A stretch of 64,000 nucleotides of DNA from Atriophallophorus winterbourni. Its lineage: Eukaryota > Platyhelminthes > Trematoda > Plagiorchiida > Microphallidae. Position numbers and translations under genes: made by a program. Below the pieces are notes generated by a model. That model had not been told where the DNA came from, did no database searches, and worked only from the letters and a program-made list of their open reading frames with translations. Shown here in pieces: positions 1 through 9,493 of this stretch (position 1 is its first letter; each line of letters begins with the position of its first letter). The stretch is taken from positions 1-64,000 of the forward strand of contig JACCGJ010000609.1 in NCBI GenBank assembly GCA_013407085.1, given 5' to 3'.

Positions 1-1
1 A

Positions 2-155
2 ATCCTCTCCGCACTTTATGCCAATGGCATACCGGCTCGCATCAAGTGTAACTTCGTACTGTTCGCGGACGATATAAATGTGTGGTCGAAGATAAGTAAG
101 TCGGAAGACTGCTAAGTGCTCGAGAAGATACTGGACAACCTCCACGTTTGATCCC
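2..155 (+). pseudogene. CR1/SR-like non-LTR reverse transcriptase fragment
   Basis: A reading frame from the window edge encodes the catalytic strand of a non-LTR reverse transcriptase: VLFADDINVW, with the FADD box at about 62-73, followed by a helix-like stretch. An in-frame TAA after SKSEDC (near 113-115) breaks it. Similar FADDIK motifs recur on the minus strand at 18.2 kb, 43.6 kb and 54.7 kb, so this is one of several decayed CR1/SR-type copies. The fragment begins outside the window. The family assignment rests on the FADD box and its hydrophobic surroundings only. Confidence 0.6.
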
Positions 156-918
156 TAAAAAATCGCATATTTTTTTAATTTGCAAAAGTGTCACATGTTA
201 AACCTTGGAAAATATATGGATTTCCAAAATTTTCTAGGTGGACACAGCCTCTTGTGGAGAATTGAACACAATTACTTTGGTTTTTTGACAAACAACACCC
301 TATGGATGTCGACTCACTACAGCTCCTTCTACTGCACAAAATCACAGAAATTGTCACCCCTAAAGACAATTTTCGTTAGGTTCTCAAAACAGATAATATT
401 TTCGCATTGTAAATACATACATCAAATCAACTATGGAAAGTGCAAGCATGGTCGTCTGAAAAAGGTGTTTGTTTAAGCTACGAAGCTCGCATAAGTCAAG
501 AGCTCACACATTTACTCTGACTGTCCCTCACTCGCGAATCAACCTTAGACATATTTTTCTGTGAGAATTTGTTTTACTTAGGAATATCTATTTGAATATG
601 TTGTAAACAGCACAAATAAAAGTTGATACAAATCTTGATGCCTTTTTGGCCTTTAACCCGTTCATCGAAGAAAACTATACATCTTGACCCCATGCATCTA
701 CATTTGTCATCCCACAAATCGAAAACAATTTCTGAACTTTGGATTTTTACCTGATTCTTAAACTGCTGATTCAAGAATTTATGGTTACAAAAAGCACATA
801 GCTTCACAATTACCATATGATAGTAAATATGCGTTCAATACGAGGTATAAAAAAATCAATTATACGATGTCACTGGAGTCAAGTAATATGCTTACCCTGA
901 GTCAATACACAGGCATCG
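156..918. other. Unassigned noncoding stretch
   Basis: Only short shadow frames occur here, none with a recognisable domain or convincing splice sites. Probably decayed repeat DNA. Confidence 0.4.
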
Positions 919-929
919 TCAAATCGTTA

Positions 930-1219
930 AGTTACAAATAATTGTCCAAGGTTCAAGTGAATGTTTGGATACAGGGAGAGGTGATAATTGCTTCGGGAAG
1001 GGCATTCCACAGGAAACAGACACGTACCGAATAGAAATATCGGCGACAATTAGTACGGGAATGGGGAATTTGTAGTGCCGCTGGGTGGCTACGTGTAATT
1101 CCTGATTCACGGTATTTGAACAAATGTTTGAGTGGATGATCTGGAGTATTCAATATCGTGTAAGTAATTATAACGTCACTATTTGAGACGCATGCCATAT
1201 GGGAGCATTTTATAAACAT
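930..1219 (-). pseudogene. Non-LTR reverse transcriptase C-terminal fragment
   Basis: The minus strand encodes the usual tail of CR1/jockey-type polyproteins: a basic stretch (HPLKHLFKYRES), a YFYSVRV segment, then the conserved FLWNALPE box followed by the terminal helix. A TGA interrupts the last few codons before TLDNYL. In complete elements this region follows the reverse transcriptase thumb and is the most recognisable C-terminal signature. No upstream polymerase is joined to it, so it is a 5'-truncated, dead copy. The assignment to the CR1/SR group is inferred from the WNxLP motif. Confidence 0.6.
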
Positions 1220-1692
1220 TGGGAGCTTATCCCCACTGCCACCCCCGGGTATGACAACCTTTGGAACCTAGTTGATGGAACTGAGGTTTTCTGAGCGAAA
1301 TCAATTTATCAGAGTTGCTTTAACTTAGCCCCGTAAGTTATGTACTTTTACGCATATGGGTCGCTGTGTCAACTGACTTTAACCGTGTTCACTTGTATCA
1401 GATTGACGTGGATACATACTGTGAGGAAAATGTGCCACTGATTCTGGTCATTCCCACGAGACGTGACACACTGTAGGCGTACTATAGGCTGTTTAGCGGT
1501 AAGGTCAAATAAGTGGTGGTGGGTTGACCACTACTTAATCATGTTCCCTGTCCTGACTATTACCTTGGGTCTGAAGAAGCTTCTGTGTCAGAAGTGAAAC
1601 GTTCCCCAAGGACGTGATTAGCGTTCGAACGGGATGAATCGTGAAACAACCGATAAATGTGGCATCAAGCGAACAAGAAATTGCCTTGGTTC
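1220..1692. other. Unassigned noncoding stretch before the hAT element
   Basis: No supportable gene. Bases 1685-1692 (CTTGGTTC) are the left target-site duplication of the hAT element that starts at 1693. Confidence 0.5.
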
Positions 1693-1900
1693 CAGACAAT
1701 AACGAATACTTCGCTTTGGGATATAAAGCGAAGTTGCGAAGCGAATATTGTTGAATATTCGCTTCAATATCGCCATGGCGAAGGGCAAGAATAAACTTCG
1801 CTAAAAATTTGTTATACTTCGCTTCGCTTAAAACGAAGTGCAATTTCAAACTTCGCCGTAAACGAATATTAGCGAAGTCTTCGCTAAAAGCGAAGAGTGT
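1693..1900. repeat. hAT left terminal and subterminal repeat block
   Basis: Starts with the 15-bp terminal inverted repeat and continues with many direct and inverted GCGAAG / CTTCGC words. The matching right block is 4340-4553. Confidence 0.8.
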
Positions 1901-2257
1901 TCATTTTTGTACTTTAATATTTTAACCCTTTGTCTACGGGAATTGTTTTTGATGTTGACACTTGTTGACTTGTTGATAGACAAAGGCCAGACAAGTGCAC
2001 TCTGATGGTGACTGAAGGTACCGACGTAAGCTACTTAGCAACCGACTGCTTGTTTAATTGCTATAAGCTAACATTTGAGGTGGTAACTAGAGTTACGGTC
2101 AGTAGACAAAGGGTTGTATTTTTTTGTACTTTAATATTTTAAATGTATTCTCGTAGGTGTGTGGCCGGATGCGAAGGGCGTGGGTGTTTGCCGCTCTGCG
2201 TGGGTGCTTGCCGCCTTGCCTGGGCGTTTGTTTCTTTTGCGTGCGTGGTTGGAGGAC

Positions 2258-2265
2258 TATAAATA
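2258..2265 (+). promoter_or_regulatory. TATA box of the hAT transposase gene
   Basis: TATAAATA lies 36 bp before the ATG at 2301, just upstream of a likely transcription start near 2285-2295. It is the clearest core promoter in the window. Confidence 0.6.
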
Positions 2266-2300
2266 GGATGAAAATTTGATTGTCTCGTCATAGTCTCATC

Positions 2301-4226
2301 ATGAGCCCCCCGAAGACGCACCACAAGTCGGACAAGGACAAAGACTCGGCCTCGGCCAAGAAGTCCAAGACGACCTCGACCCTCAACGTCAAGCTGCCAT
2401 CCAAAGACCGGTGGACCCCCAAGTCCTCCAGAAAGAGGTCTCCGCCGCCGTCAGATGATGATGATGACGACTTTCATCACACCACCTACCGGCACAAGCC
2501 TACCAGATCACCGATCTGGAACTTCTTCAAGGAGGCTGTGAAGAAAGGTGCGAAGGAAAGAGAAGCTCGAGCTCTTTGCCAAGTCGAGGATTGTGGCCAG
2601 TTCATCGCCCGGCCTCAGGGAACCCCCCAAGGCATGGTCAGCCACATAATGTCGAAGCATCCGAGCGTTTCTAAGCAGTTTCTGAACCAGAAGGCCAAGT
2701 TGGAGACTGAAAAGGTGAGTTAGACTCAGTTTGACGCAACCTTAGCTATACTTCGTTTAAACTTTGCTATGCTTCGCAATAACTCGCCACCCACGCAAGA
2801 CACGAACGGAAGCTGAATGCTTTCCATCTACGAAGCATCCGTCGTATTTTGAACATATCGTGGATGGACAGAGTGACTAACGCTGAAATGCTTTCAAAAG
2901 CTGGTCTACAGAGCATGTTTACCCTATTACGTCAGCGCCGCCTGCGGTGGCTTGGTCATGTCTATAGAATGGAAAATGGTCGTATTCCGAAAGACCTACT
3001 CTACGGTGAGTTGCAATTAGGAAGTCGACCATTGGGCAGACCGCACTTGCGGTAAAAAGATGTTTGCAAAAGAGATATGAAAGCTCTTGACATTGACCCC
3101 GCAAGCTGGGAAGAACTTAATCTTGACCGCTCACTTTGGAGGCATTTTGTGAAGCGTCGACTGCAAGCCGGGGAGGAGAAAATACAGCTCCTGGCTGCTG
3201 AACGCAGATCACGCCGCCGGCGTGCAACTGATGCTATACAACAGAGTTCTGACTATCGTTGCAAGCGCTGCGTGCGAGATTGTTCCTCCCGAATCGGACA
3301 GTTAAGTCATTCAAAAAGCTGCAAAACATGGAATTCATGCGATGTGATGTACATCCATGGTCCACATCGACCGACGAAGGCCAACAGACAGATCGCTTAG
3401 TACTTCCAAATACTGTGCATGAACATCGTTATATTTTGCAATAGTTTATTGGAAATGAAGCTCAACTGTTTTTCTTCTCCAGAAAAAGCAGCAGCAGTCC
3501 CAGTGCAGCTTTGGGCGAGTCAAGATCGGGGAGTCATACAAAAGCTCTTCAAGAAGGCTCTCAGTGACCCCGATCACCCAGTACTACAAGTCCGGCGGCA
3601 GCAACAGCGCTCCCAAGAAGTACAACCCGAAGAGTCCTCTCCAGCTGAGGACCAACCTGGAGATTATGGCCTACCTTGCCGGTGCCAACCTTTCCTTCAG
3701 CCATGTGAAGAATCGCCACTTTATCAGGTAGTTAAAATGACAAATTTACAATTACGAGTTGTTACCTTCTTACTTGGAAAATAATTTCAATTTTACTTTG
3801 CTATACTTCGCTTAAACTTCTCTATACTTTGTTATATATTGCTATTTTTCGATTAAAAATCACTATAATTTGGATATATCGCTATTACCTTCTCTATTAT
3901 TCCAGGTATTCTCAGTCGCTGGACCCGAAGATCAACATCCCCAGGCAGATCATGTTCTCGAGACACATCTGTACCCTCCTCTTCAATAATGTCGAGGAAG
4001 CCATGGGGAAGAATCTCGCCAAAGACCTTGCCAACCTCCTGGGAGTTGGATTCACTAGTGACATGTGGATGACCCTGAGGCCAACCTTGAGGATATCGAG
4101 TTTGTCGACACCCAGGAGCTGACGGCGGGGGCCTACTCCCCTCTGACTGGAGGCAGTCGGACAAGTTCCGGCACCAGGTCCAGGTCCAGAACCCCGGTCT
4201 CAGAGGAGGAGCCTAATTTCCTTTAA
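2301..4226 (+). pseudogene. BED-finger hAT transposase gene with internal deletion
   Basis: Three exons with GT-AG borders: 2301-2714, 3483-3727 and 3906-4226. Exon 1 begins MSPPKTHHKS, is rich in Lys/Ser/Asp, then enters a BED-type zinc finger (Trp of SPIWNFF, Cys of ALCQVEDC, His of VSHIMSKHPS). BED fingers are the DNA-binding module of many hAT transposases. Exon 2 joins in phase and ends in FSHVKNRHFI. Exon 3 continues to FTSDMW, the usual start of the hAT catalytic domain. At about 4068 the frame breaks: the downstream sequence is open one frame over as an acidic/Ser-rich tail ending in EEEPNFL and TAA at 4224-4226. The simplest reading is a deletion that removed the catalytic core and the dimerisation region and joined the first quarter to the extreme C-terminus. 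A polyadenylation signal follows. Confidence 0.82.
2816..3400 (+). pseudogene. Non-LTR retrotransposon pol 3' fragment nested in the hAT intron
   Basis: One frame reads NAFHLRSIRRIL, then WMDRVTNAEML, RRLRWLGHV and GRIPKDLLYGEL, the highly conserved C-terminal block of a widespread metazoan endonuclease/reverse-transcriptase family. It ends with a Cys-rich knuckle (YRCKRC...C...H...C). A TAA at 3053-3055, where the family has Tyr or Phe before KDVCKRD, breaks the frame. The fragment lies wholly inside intron 1 of the hAT transposase gene (2715-3482), so it inserted into the transposon or its ancestor and has travelled with it. Only the last part of pol is present, consistent with 5' truncation. 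Confidence 0.8.
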
Positions 4227-4285
4227 GAGAACAGAGTTTTGTATATTTCTAATTCCAAAGCTCATGAAAAAGTCCTCCCTTGTCA

Positions 4286-4291
4286 AATAAA
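4286..4291 (+). terminator. Polyadenylation signal of the hAT gene
   Basis: AATAAA lies 60 bp after the transposase stop codon and before the right subterminal repeats. Confidence 0.55.
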
Positions 4292-4339
4292 AGTTCTTTC
4301 ATGGTCAAAAAATAATTTATTTCGGAATTCGTTTTATTT

Positions 4340-4553
4340 CAGCGAAGAATAGGTAATTTAAACGAATATTAGCGAATTATAGCAAGGTTTTTTGTCGAAA
4401 ACGAAGTTTTTGGGGGACATCGAAGTTGAGCGAAGATTATTCGCTAATATTCGTTATGGCGAAGTGCGAAGCTTATTTTCGCCATTGCGAAGGACAGTTA
4501 GGGCTTTTCGAAAATTCGCTTCGCTCCAAAATAGTGACATTCGTTATTGTCTG
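4340..4553. repeat. hAT right subterminal and terminal repeat block
   Basis: GCGAA-rich block ending in ATTCGTTATTGTCTG, the complement of the left end, followed at once by the target duplication CTTGGTTC. Confidence 0.8.
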
Positions 4554-4561
4554 CTTGGTTC

Positions 4562-5335
4562 TTACACACGAATTTTCAGCAATTACAACCATTTCACCAC
4601 AACATTGAAAAAAACCACGAATAGGTCTCGACATCAGATGACAATTTGTAAACTGCACAATGATTCTTGTCCTTCTGGATTGATAACTTTAATATATCAT
4701 CCACATGATTACCGACTGCCTTATCCGAACGTTTTTGGACCTGCGTCTCACTCTAAATGCTGCTATCTCGTAATTCGTTCAAACAGTGCGCGCCCAAAGT
4801 TGACCTCCGTGCGAATTCGGCAAACAAATGTCATGAAAGACCGAATAAAATGTGTGGAGATTTTATTCTCGGCCGATTTAAAGGCCCCGTGAAATGTGTC
4901 CTCAAAACCTGTGCAAATAATGGAATAGAACAAGGAGCGCGATATACCCCGCTACAGCACATTCAAATGACCACCGGCTAGGTCGTAGATCCGTGAGAAA
5001 AACACATTGACAGCTTCATCCTGCGAGCTCGGCGGAACTTTTTGTTGACCGCTGATATCATCGTACAGAGAAATAACAGATGCTGCGTGAGATCACAACT
5101 CAATCGACTGGGTACTGCCTATCGGTTCCAAAGGATGTCATAGCCGGGGATGGCAGTGGTGATAAGTTCCTAGTCTATAAAATGCTCACATATAGCGTGC
5201 GTCTCAAATAGCCTCTAACAACCAAGTCCAGCTTCTGGCCCGCACGAGTGGCTCCTCGAGCCCGGTGAAACAGCTTCCACCAACAGGAGAAGGGGCAAAG
5301 GCGAGTGACTGGCACCTAAAAACCAGTTTGCTTCG
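4562..5335. other. Unassigned stretch, probably repeat-derived
   Basis: No gene recognised. The part from about 4990 has the higher GC and broken-frame look of non-LTR 3' regions and runs into the inverted repeat starting at 5336. Confidence 0.35.
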
Positions 5336-5665
5336 GGCAGATGTAGCTCATGAGCCTGGGAGGGCATTTCATCTAAGGGAAGGAAAACCCTGATTTACAA
5401 CCTCTGCTGCCTTGCGGGATACCCGATCGCGGGAAAGGGTTTGGGAGAAAATCATGAAGAAAAACCTGGAGTAGAGTCTCGAAGACGGTTAGTTGGTGCA
5501 CACCATCTATTTCTGGCAACTCCCTGCTGCCTTGCAGGTGGCACTTGGTTGTGCAAAGGCTAGAGAAGCTGACTCGAACATACGCCGAGTCATGCTGGGG
5601 ACGCCGCTTTCTACCCAAATCCCCAAGAACGTTGATAGAAGCTGAATCATCCTCCAGGATGTGCA
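5336..5665 (+). repeat. Dispersed repeat, left copy of an inverted pair
   Basis: Runs from GGGCAGATGTAGCTCAT to ATCATCCTCCAGG. An inverted, diverged copy lies at 11735-12020. The words around the CCTCCAGG end also appear at the C-terminal end of RTE-like pol fragments (7570-7600, 10560-10590), so it is probably part of a non-LTR element rather than a host sequence. Confidence 0.65.
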
Positions 5666-5890
5666 ATCGTGCAGCATTTCTGTGCTGTGCGGATAACATC
5701 GTGCTAAATTGATTTGCCATCGGTAATGAGCTGCATGCTGAAACACGCTGGAGTCTCACTACTATTTCTATTTGCCATCTCATATATGTCTAGGCCTGGG
5801 CAACCTGACAGTATCTTAGCCCACGTGCAGTCTCTGACTGTGCGGCACTTGGCCTGGATCAGGCTTGTGCTTTCATACCATACAAGGAGG
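5664..5890 (+). repeat. Dispersed short repeat R1, long copy
   Basis: The longest version of a family whose core reads TAGGCCTGGGCAACCTGACA, a GCCCACGTGCAG word and GATCAGGCTTGTGCTTTC. The same 220 bp, including the leading CTGTGCTGTGCGG part, recurs at 29555-29775. Shorter copies lie at 31251, 33966 and 47738. Each ends in a different short tandem tail; here it is CATAC-like. The layout resembles a SINE or a truncated non-LTR element with a microsatellite 3' tail. Confidence 0.7.
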
Positions 5891-6438
5891 AGATAGTCTA
5901 ACACAAATAATTACTGCCTATCGCTACGAACGATTCATAACTTTCCAAACCAACAGAGTAAGAAATAATCACCCATGATCGTCATTGACCCAAGGAAGAC
6001 ACAAAAAAAGATCAACGCACACATTCAAGTGATAATAATGGGCGATATATTTTTCCAGGTTTGAAAGAAGAATCAAATTGCGAGTAAACAAGGCACACAG
6101 CCGTGCAAGCAAAAAAAACGGGAAAACAAAACAACCAAACATTGGCTCCGTAAAATCAAGGACGTGTGTACAATGGAGGGCGGGCAGTGTAAATAGCACA
6201 CGTAAAAAAGCACCAAAGCGGATAGCATGCAGAATCAGGAAGCGCGACAAAAGGCATTCGTGTGCTAATAAGCTAGCGGTGAAATTAAAACGGAAGATTC
6301 TGGGTTGACGCCTTTGGTGGAAGTGGAAAAGAAAACGCAGGTTAGAGGGGACTCACACAAACAAAGACAGAGCACACAAAACTTTTCATAATGGTTCGGA
6401 ACAAATGGCGAGAGCCGGAGAGAGTTCAGTTTTTGTGT
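5891..6438. other. Unassigned noncoding stretch
   Basis: A basic 76-residue frame at 6078-6308 has no recognisable motif and no splice context. I see nothing else. Confidence 0.35.
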
Positions 6439-6502
6439 CTACTCATGAGTAACATATCTTTCGAAATATTTACAAAGCTTATCACAACGGTCCACATTGG
6501 AA

Positions 6503-6547
6503 GCACTGGACTCGAGTTTCGCTCTCATGAGAGCTCATCAGTAGTGC
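6503..6547 (-). ncRNA. Hammerhead ribozyme, type I-like, intact core
   Basis: Read on the minus strand: 5' stem I GCACTA, core CTGATGA, stem II GCTCT/AGAGC around a CATG loop, core GAAA, a 2-bp stem III closed by TCGA, the cleavage triplet GTC, then 3' stem I CAGTGC. All conserved core positions (CUGAUGA, GAAA, NUH) are present. Stem I pairs for 5 bp with one A-C mismatch beside the core, and continues past an internal loop with GGA/TCC. Very short stem III is known from hammerheads in animal retroelements, which often work as dimers. The predicted cut falls after the C at 6509 on the minus strand. Confidence 0.78.
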
Positions 6548-6556
6548 ATATCCTCC

Positions 6557-6629
6557 GCTCCGGGTCTGACTCGAACCGAGGACCTTCACATTGTAGTCTC
6601 ATGCCTTACGGCCTGAGCTACCGACCCCC
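6557..6629 (-). promoter_or_regulatory. tRNA-like polymerase III promoter (boxes A and B)
   Basis: The minus strand reads GGTAGCTCAGG (box A) and, about 40 bases later, GGTTCGAGTCA (box B). GGGTC near the 5' end can pair with GACCC after box B, like part of an acceptor stem. The segment is joined directly to the ribozyme SINE body, so it is a tRNA-derived promoter rather than a working tRNA gene. Confidence 0.75.
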
Positions 6630-6765
6630 GTTTGACCAATCGCGATTACGTCCTCATGAATGTCTCTCAAGACTGGCACATTTGAGTAGCGTCAAATGCC
6701 CAACCAGTCGAGAAGGAGCCAGCGACAACTATTGTGGTCGTCCAACCGATCTGATCTCCTCGTCA

Positions 6766-7499
6766 GGTCTTCAGTGATCAAACGTCAGTGGTGACCCTGG
6801 AATCCAAGGAAATGTCTAGGAAATGTCACAAAATCAACAAATCTCAGTCAGCGTGTTCGAGGATGGGATTGGGTTATTGCCAGTTAGTCCAAGCGGAGAC
6901 AGGAGAACAATTAGGGTTCTCGACCTAAGCATTTGATTAAATAGCCTTACCAACCAGGCGCCTATTGCATGTTCCTAAATGGCCTCCAACTTAGGTGACA
7001 TCCTGCGACTAAAATAGACCTTCAGTAAATCCGGGGCTCTGTGGAGATGGGATTCCTAACTCGACAGCAACATCTAGACTGTTCTCGAATCTGACGAACC
7101 CTGGCAAATCGAGAAACCACTGAAACCATCAGCGGAGCCAGTCAAAGGTTGCCAACGGAACGGTGAGAAGCTCTCATGAACCCGTGGAAGGTTGAAGTTT
7201 CCTCCTACCAGTCTGGTCATGGAATGCAAAGCACAGAGTTTGCTCTGTATCAACGAACGTGTTGAGTCGCAGCTATTTTTTGTCACGTGCTTCGCTGCAT
7301 GTGCGAAAATGCCTAACGCCCTCCGCGGTCTAATAACAATAAATAAGCAGACATGGCGCTCAAGTGTAAATCTGGTGGTCAACTGCGGAAGAGCAGACCG
7401 TTTACGGCGTTCGCGTTGAGAAGCCCTGCTCTCCTAACGGGAGTTGGGAGTTGAATGTGAGTGTCAAGTAGGCCATTTTTGGTAAGCAAAACTGGCGCG
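6766..7499. other. Unassigned, probably repeat-derived stretch
   Basis: No gene recognised. The words at 7394-7420 (GTTTACGGCGTTCG) recur at about 8717-8735, so the right part belongs to a non-LTR-associated repeat. Confidence 0.35.
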
Positions 7500-7502
7500 A
7501 TG

Positions 7503-7600
7503 GGATGGCTTAGAATCTGCTCGGATCTCGCCTCTGACCGTCCAGCGTGGGTTGCTGCAATCCGTGGCATCAACGAAGCCGACTCATCCTCCAGGAGCAA
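7503..7600 (+). pseudogene. RTE-like pol C-terminal fragment with AT tail
   Basis: The plus strand encodes CSDLASDRPAWVAAIRGI, then NEADSSSRSN and a stop, a motif typical of the last residues of trematode RTE-like polyproteins. It is followed within 40 bp by a pure AT microsatellite (7638-7682), matching the habit of RTE elements to end in short tandem tails. The same C-terminal motif occurs at 10506-10605. Only the end of the element is present. Confidence 0.65.
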
Positions 7601-7636
7601 CTAGTCGCACAAAGGTAAAAGTAAGTAAGAAACGGA

Positions 7637-7637
<1 letters not shown>

Positions 7638-7682
<45 letters not shown>
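7638..7682. repeat. (TA)n microsatellite
   Basis: An uninterrupted TA dinucleotide run of about 45 bp, just after an RTE-like C-terminus, and possibly its 3' tail. Confidence 0.9.
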
Positions 7683-7685
<3 letters not shown>

Positions 7686-7813
7686 CACAATCATTTAAAA
7701 ATTAAAAGTGCCACCCGGCAATGCACGAGAAAAAGAAAGAATAAAAGGTACAATATGGGGGGATTTTTTTGTCCATTGTTCCACATGTCGATTTTTTGAT
7801 TTTTTGACATTTT

Positions 7814-8711
7814 TCACAAATTTGAGGGGGGAAGACAAAACAGAATGCACTCTCTCCACTGTTGCCGGTTCTCAGCCATCGTCGACAGCGTGTCAAGCCA
7901 CAGACACTCACTATCCCTTGGATCCCACCCAGGAAGCCGCGTTCGTCCGACCCGAGCTAAACCCGACGTCAAGCGTTTTAAGGCCTTCTTCCAGGTCAGC
8001 GGTTGTCCACCTGAACACCGCCGCCAGCCTGGGCCAACCGACACACGCAGCGCGCGGAAGGGAAGGCGCTCAGGCTTCATTCTCAAGACATGCCCTAGCC
8101 AGCGGAGACGGAAACGGTCGATTAGGTCTCGTAGCATCAAGCTGTCCACACCTAGAACACGGTGCCTCACTTCAACGTTGCTAGTGCGGTGTTGCCACCA
8201 CACTCGTGCAAGCCTCCGTAAACATCGATGTTCAAACACCTCCAAGCGCCGGAGCTCCTCTGCGCGTACTGCTCAGCTCTCGCACCCGTAAAGCAAGACC
8301 GACCTGACTGAGGCCAGGTAGACTCTCCCCTTGAGTCTCAAACTCACGTCAGACCGCTTCCAGAGATGACCTAGACTAGTGAACGCGAAGCGAGCTCTCG
8401 CAATGCGAGAGCCGATCTCACTTTCTAGCCCTCCTCCCGCCGTGATGCAGCTACCAAGATAGGTGAACTGTTCCACACAGTCCAGACTGAGGTCATCGAC
8501 CGTCAGAGTGGGCTGCAACCCCTCCCAATCTTGAAGAAGAACCTTACACTGAGTTGGAGCTAAGTGCAATCCGTACCTAGACGCATCCAATGCTAGCTGG
8601 TTCAGGGCATTCTGTAGGAACACCGGATCATCACCAAGCAAAGCAATGTCATCGGCATAATCAAGGTCAGTGACACGGTTACCTGGAAGTAGCTCGATCC
8701 CACCCTCAGTG
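7814..8711 (-). pseudogene. RTE-like reverse transcriptase fragment
   Basis: One minus-strand frame runs from about 8711 to 7814. In order it contains LDYADDIALL (the YADD catalytic box at about 8650-8665), FTYLGSCITAGGGLESEI (the FxYLGS box), LKGRVYLASVRSVLLYGCES, then LEVFEHRCLRRLARV and LRWLGHVLRM. These are successive landmarks of RTE/CR1-type non-LTR polymerases as seen in flukes. A single TGA stands after YGCES at the place where the family has Trp, and the N-terminal half and endonuclease are absent. The rest of the frame is clean, so the inactivation looks fairly young. The family call is firm; the precise clade is an inference. Confidence 0.85.
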
Positions 8712-9493
8712 AGAAGACCGTCTACGGCGTTCGAATTACGAAATGGAACGGGATAGCAATTTTGCGTGAGCTGGCCTGATCCGCGTCATCAATGAAGCCG
8801 GCTAATGCACCCACGGAGTCAGTCGTATAAACGTATTGGCATGCCCTTGATTAAGCAAGAATCCACGCCAGCGTTTTGTAACCAACTAGCATTCCATGTG
8901 AAGAAGAGTTACTCGTTTGTAACCGAATAAACTGTTGAACCTAAAAAACTTGAATATGAGTATTAGACATTAGCCGCAGAGCACAGAAGTATTGTACGAT
9001 TGTACATCCGTGACCAGACAGATGTAACAATGTGGAACAGACAGTGAGATTCCAGCGTGTATTCACGTGTAACTTGGTACCTTTGCAAATCAATCTAATG
9101 GCTGGGGCTTCCGAAATACAATCTCCACGTGGTGGCCAGTTGGTGAAGCTCGGTTTCCTCCGAGCTTCACAGCGAAAGGTTCGCGGTGGTGTCCTGAGGG
9201 TGTGGTGTGTTTTCGCCTGGCGAAAGCGTTCTCCCTATAAAAAGAAAGCCACAAAAATCCGAGAGACACCACGGACACACACGACTCAGGGGAATGTGAC
9301 CTCGCCGCCGCTTCAAAAGTCACTGCCCACTGCCCATTGCCTTCCGAAGACATGCCAAGGCAAAAACTGAAGTCACCAACCTATCAACGGGGTTATCGGG
9401 CTCCGAACTGGAAATTCCCAGAAAAGGGCGTATGAACCGCTTCGTCGGTCACCGGCCACCGATAGGTGCGAACCTCTCTCGCTCCACTGCCTT
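8712..9493. other. Unassigned, GC-richer stretch with TATA-like word
   Basis: No gene is supported. CTATAAAAAG near 9235 lies in a GC-richer block that could be the 5' untranslated part of a retroelement. The nearest ATG (9353) opens only a 27-codon frame. Confidence 0.3.

Larger units (their letters stand above)
1693..4553 (+). mobile_element. Complete, internally deleted hAT-superfamily DNA transposon
   Basis: The ends are 15-bp perfect terminal inverted repeats (CAGACAATAACGAAT at 1693-1707, its complement at 4539-4553). Both sides carry the same 8-bp target duplication, CTTGGTTC, at 1685-1692 and 4554-4561. An 8-bp duplication and CAG-starting ends are diagnostic of hAT elements. About 200 bp inside each end is packed with GCGAA/TTCGC words, as expected of subterminal transposase-binding repeats. 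Between the ends lie a TATA box, three exons of a BED-finger transposase, a polyadenylation signal and, in the first intron, a fragment of an unrelated retrotransposon. The DDE catalytic core is missing, so the copy is non-autonomous. The intact ends and identical target duplication suggest it moved recently relative to its surroundings. Confidence 0.93.
6439..6765 (-). mobile_element. Sm-alpha-like SINE with tRNA-like promoter and hammerhead ribozyme
   Basis: On the minus strand, this 327-bp unit runs through a tRNA-like segment (boxes A and B at about 6609-6620 and 6567-6577) and then a hammerhead ribozyme (6503-6547), ending in CTCATGAGTAG. A second copy on the plus strand at 11374-11683 defines the borders. 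Schistosome Sm-alpha repeats are known to be about this long and to combine a polymerase III promoter with a self-cleaving hammerhead, so this looks like the same kind of element. It has no coding capacity and would depend on reverse transcriptase from another element. This copy has the cleaner ribozyme of the two. Confidence 0.78.

Noticed and set aside
6078..6308. Basic 76-residue frame
   Set aside because: No recognisable motif, no splice or promoter context, in a repeat-rich stretch.
6557..6629. Functional tRNA gene
   Set aside because: Boxes A and B are present, but the acceptor stem pairs only partly and the segment is part of a repeated ribozyme SINE.
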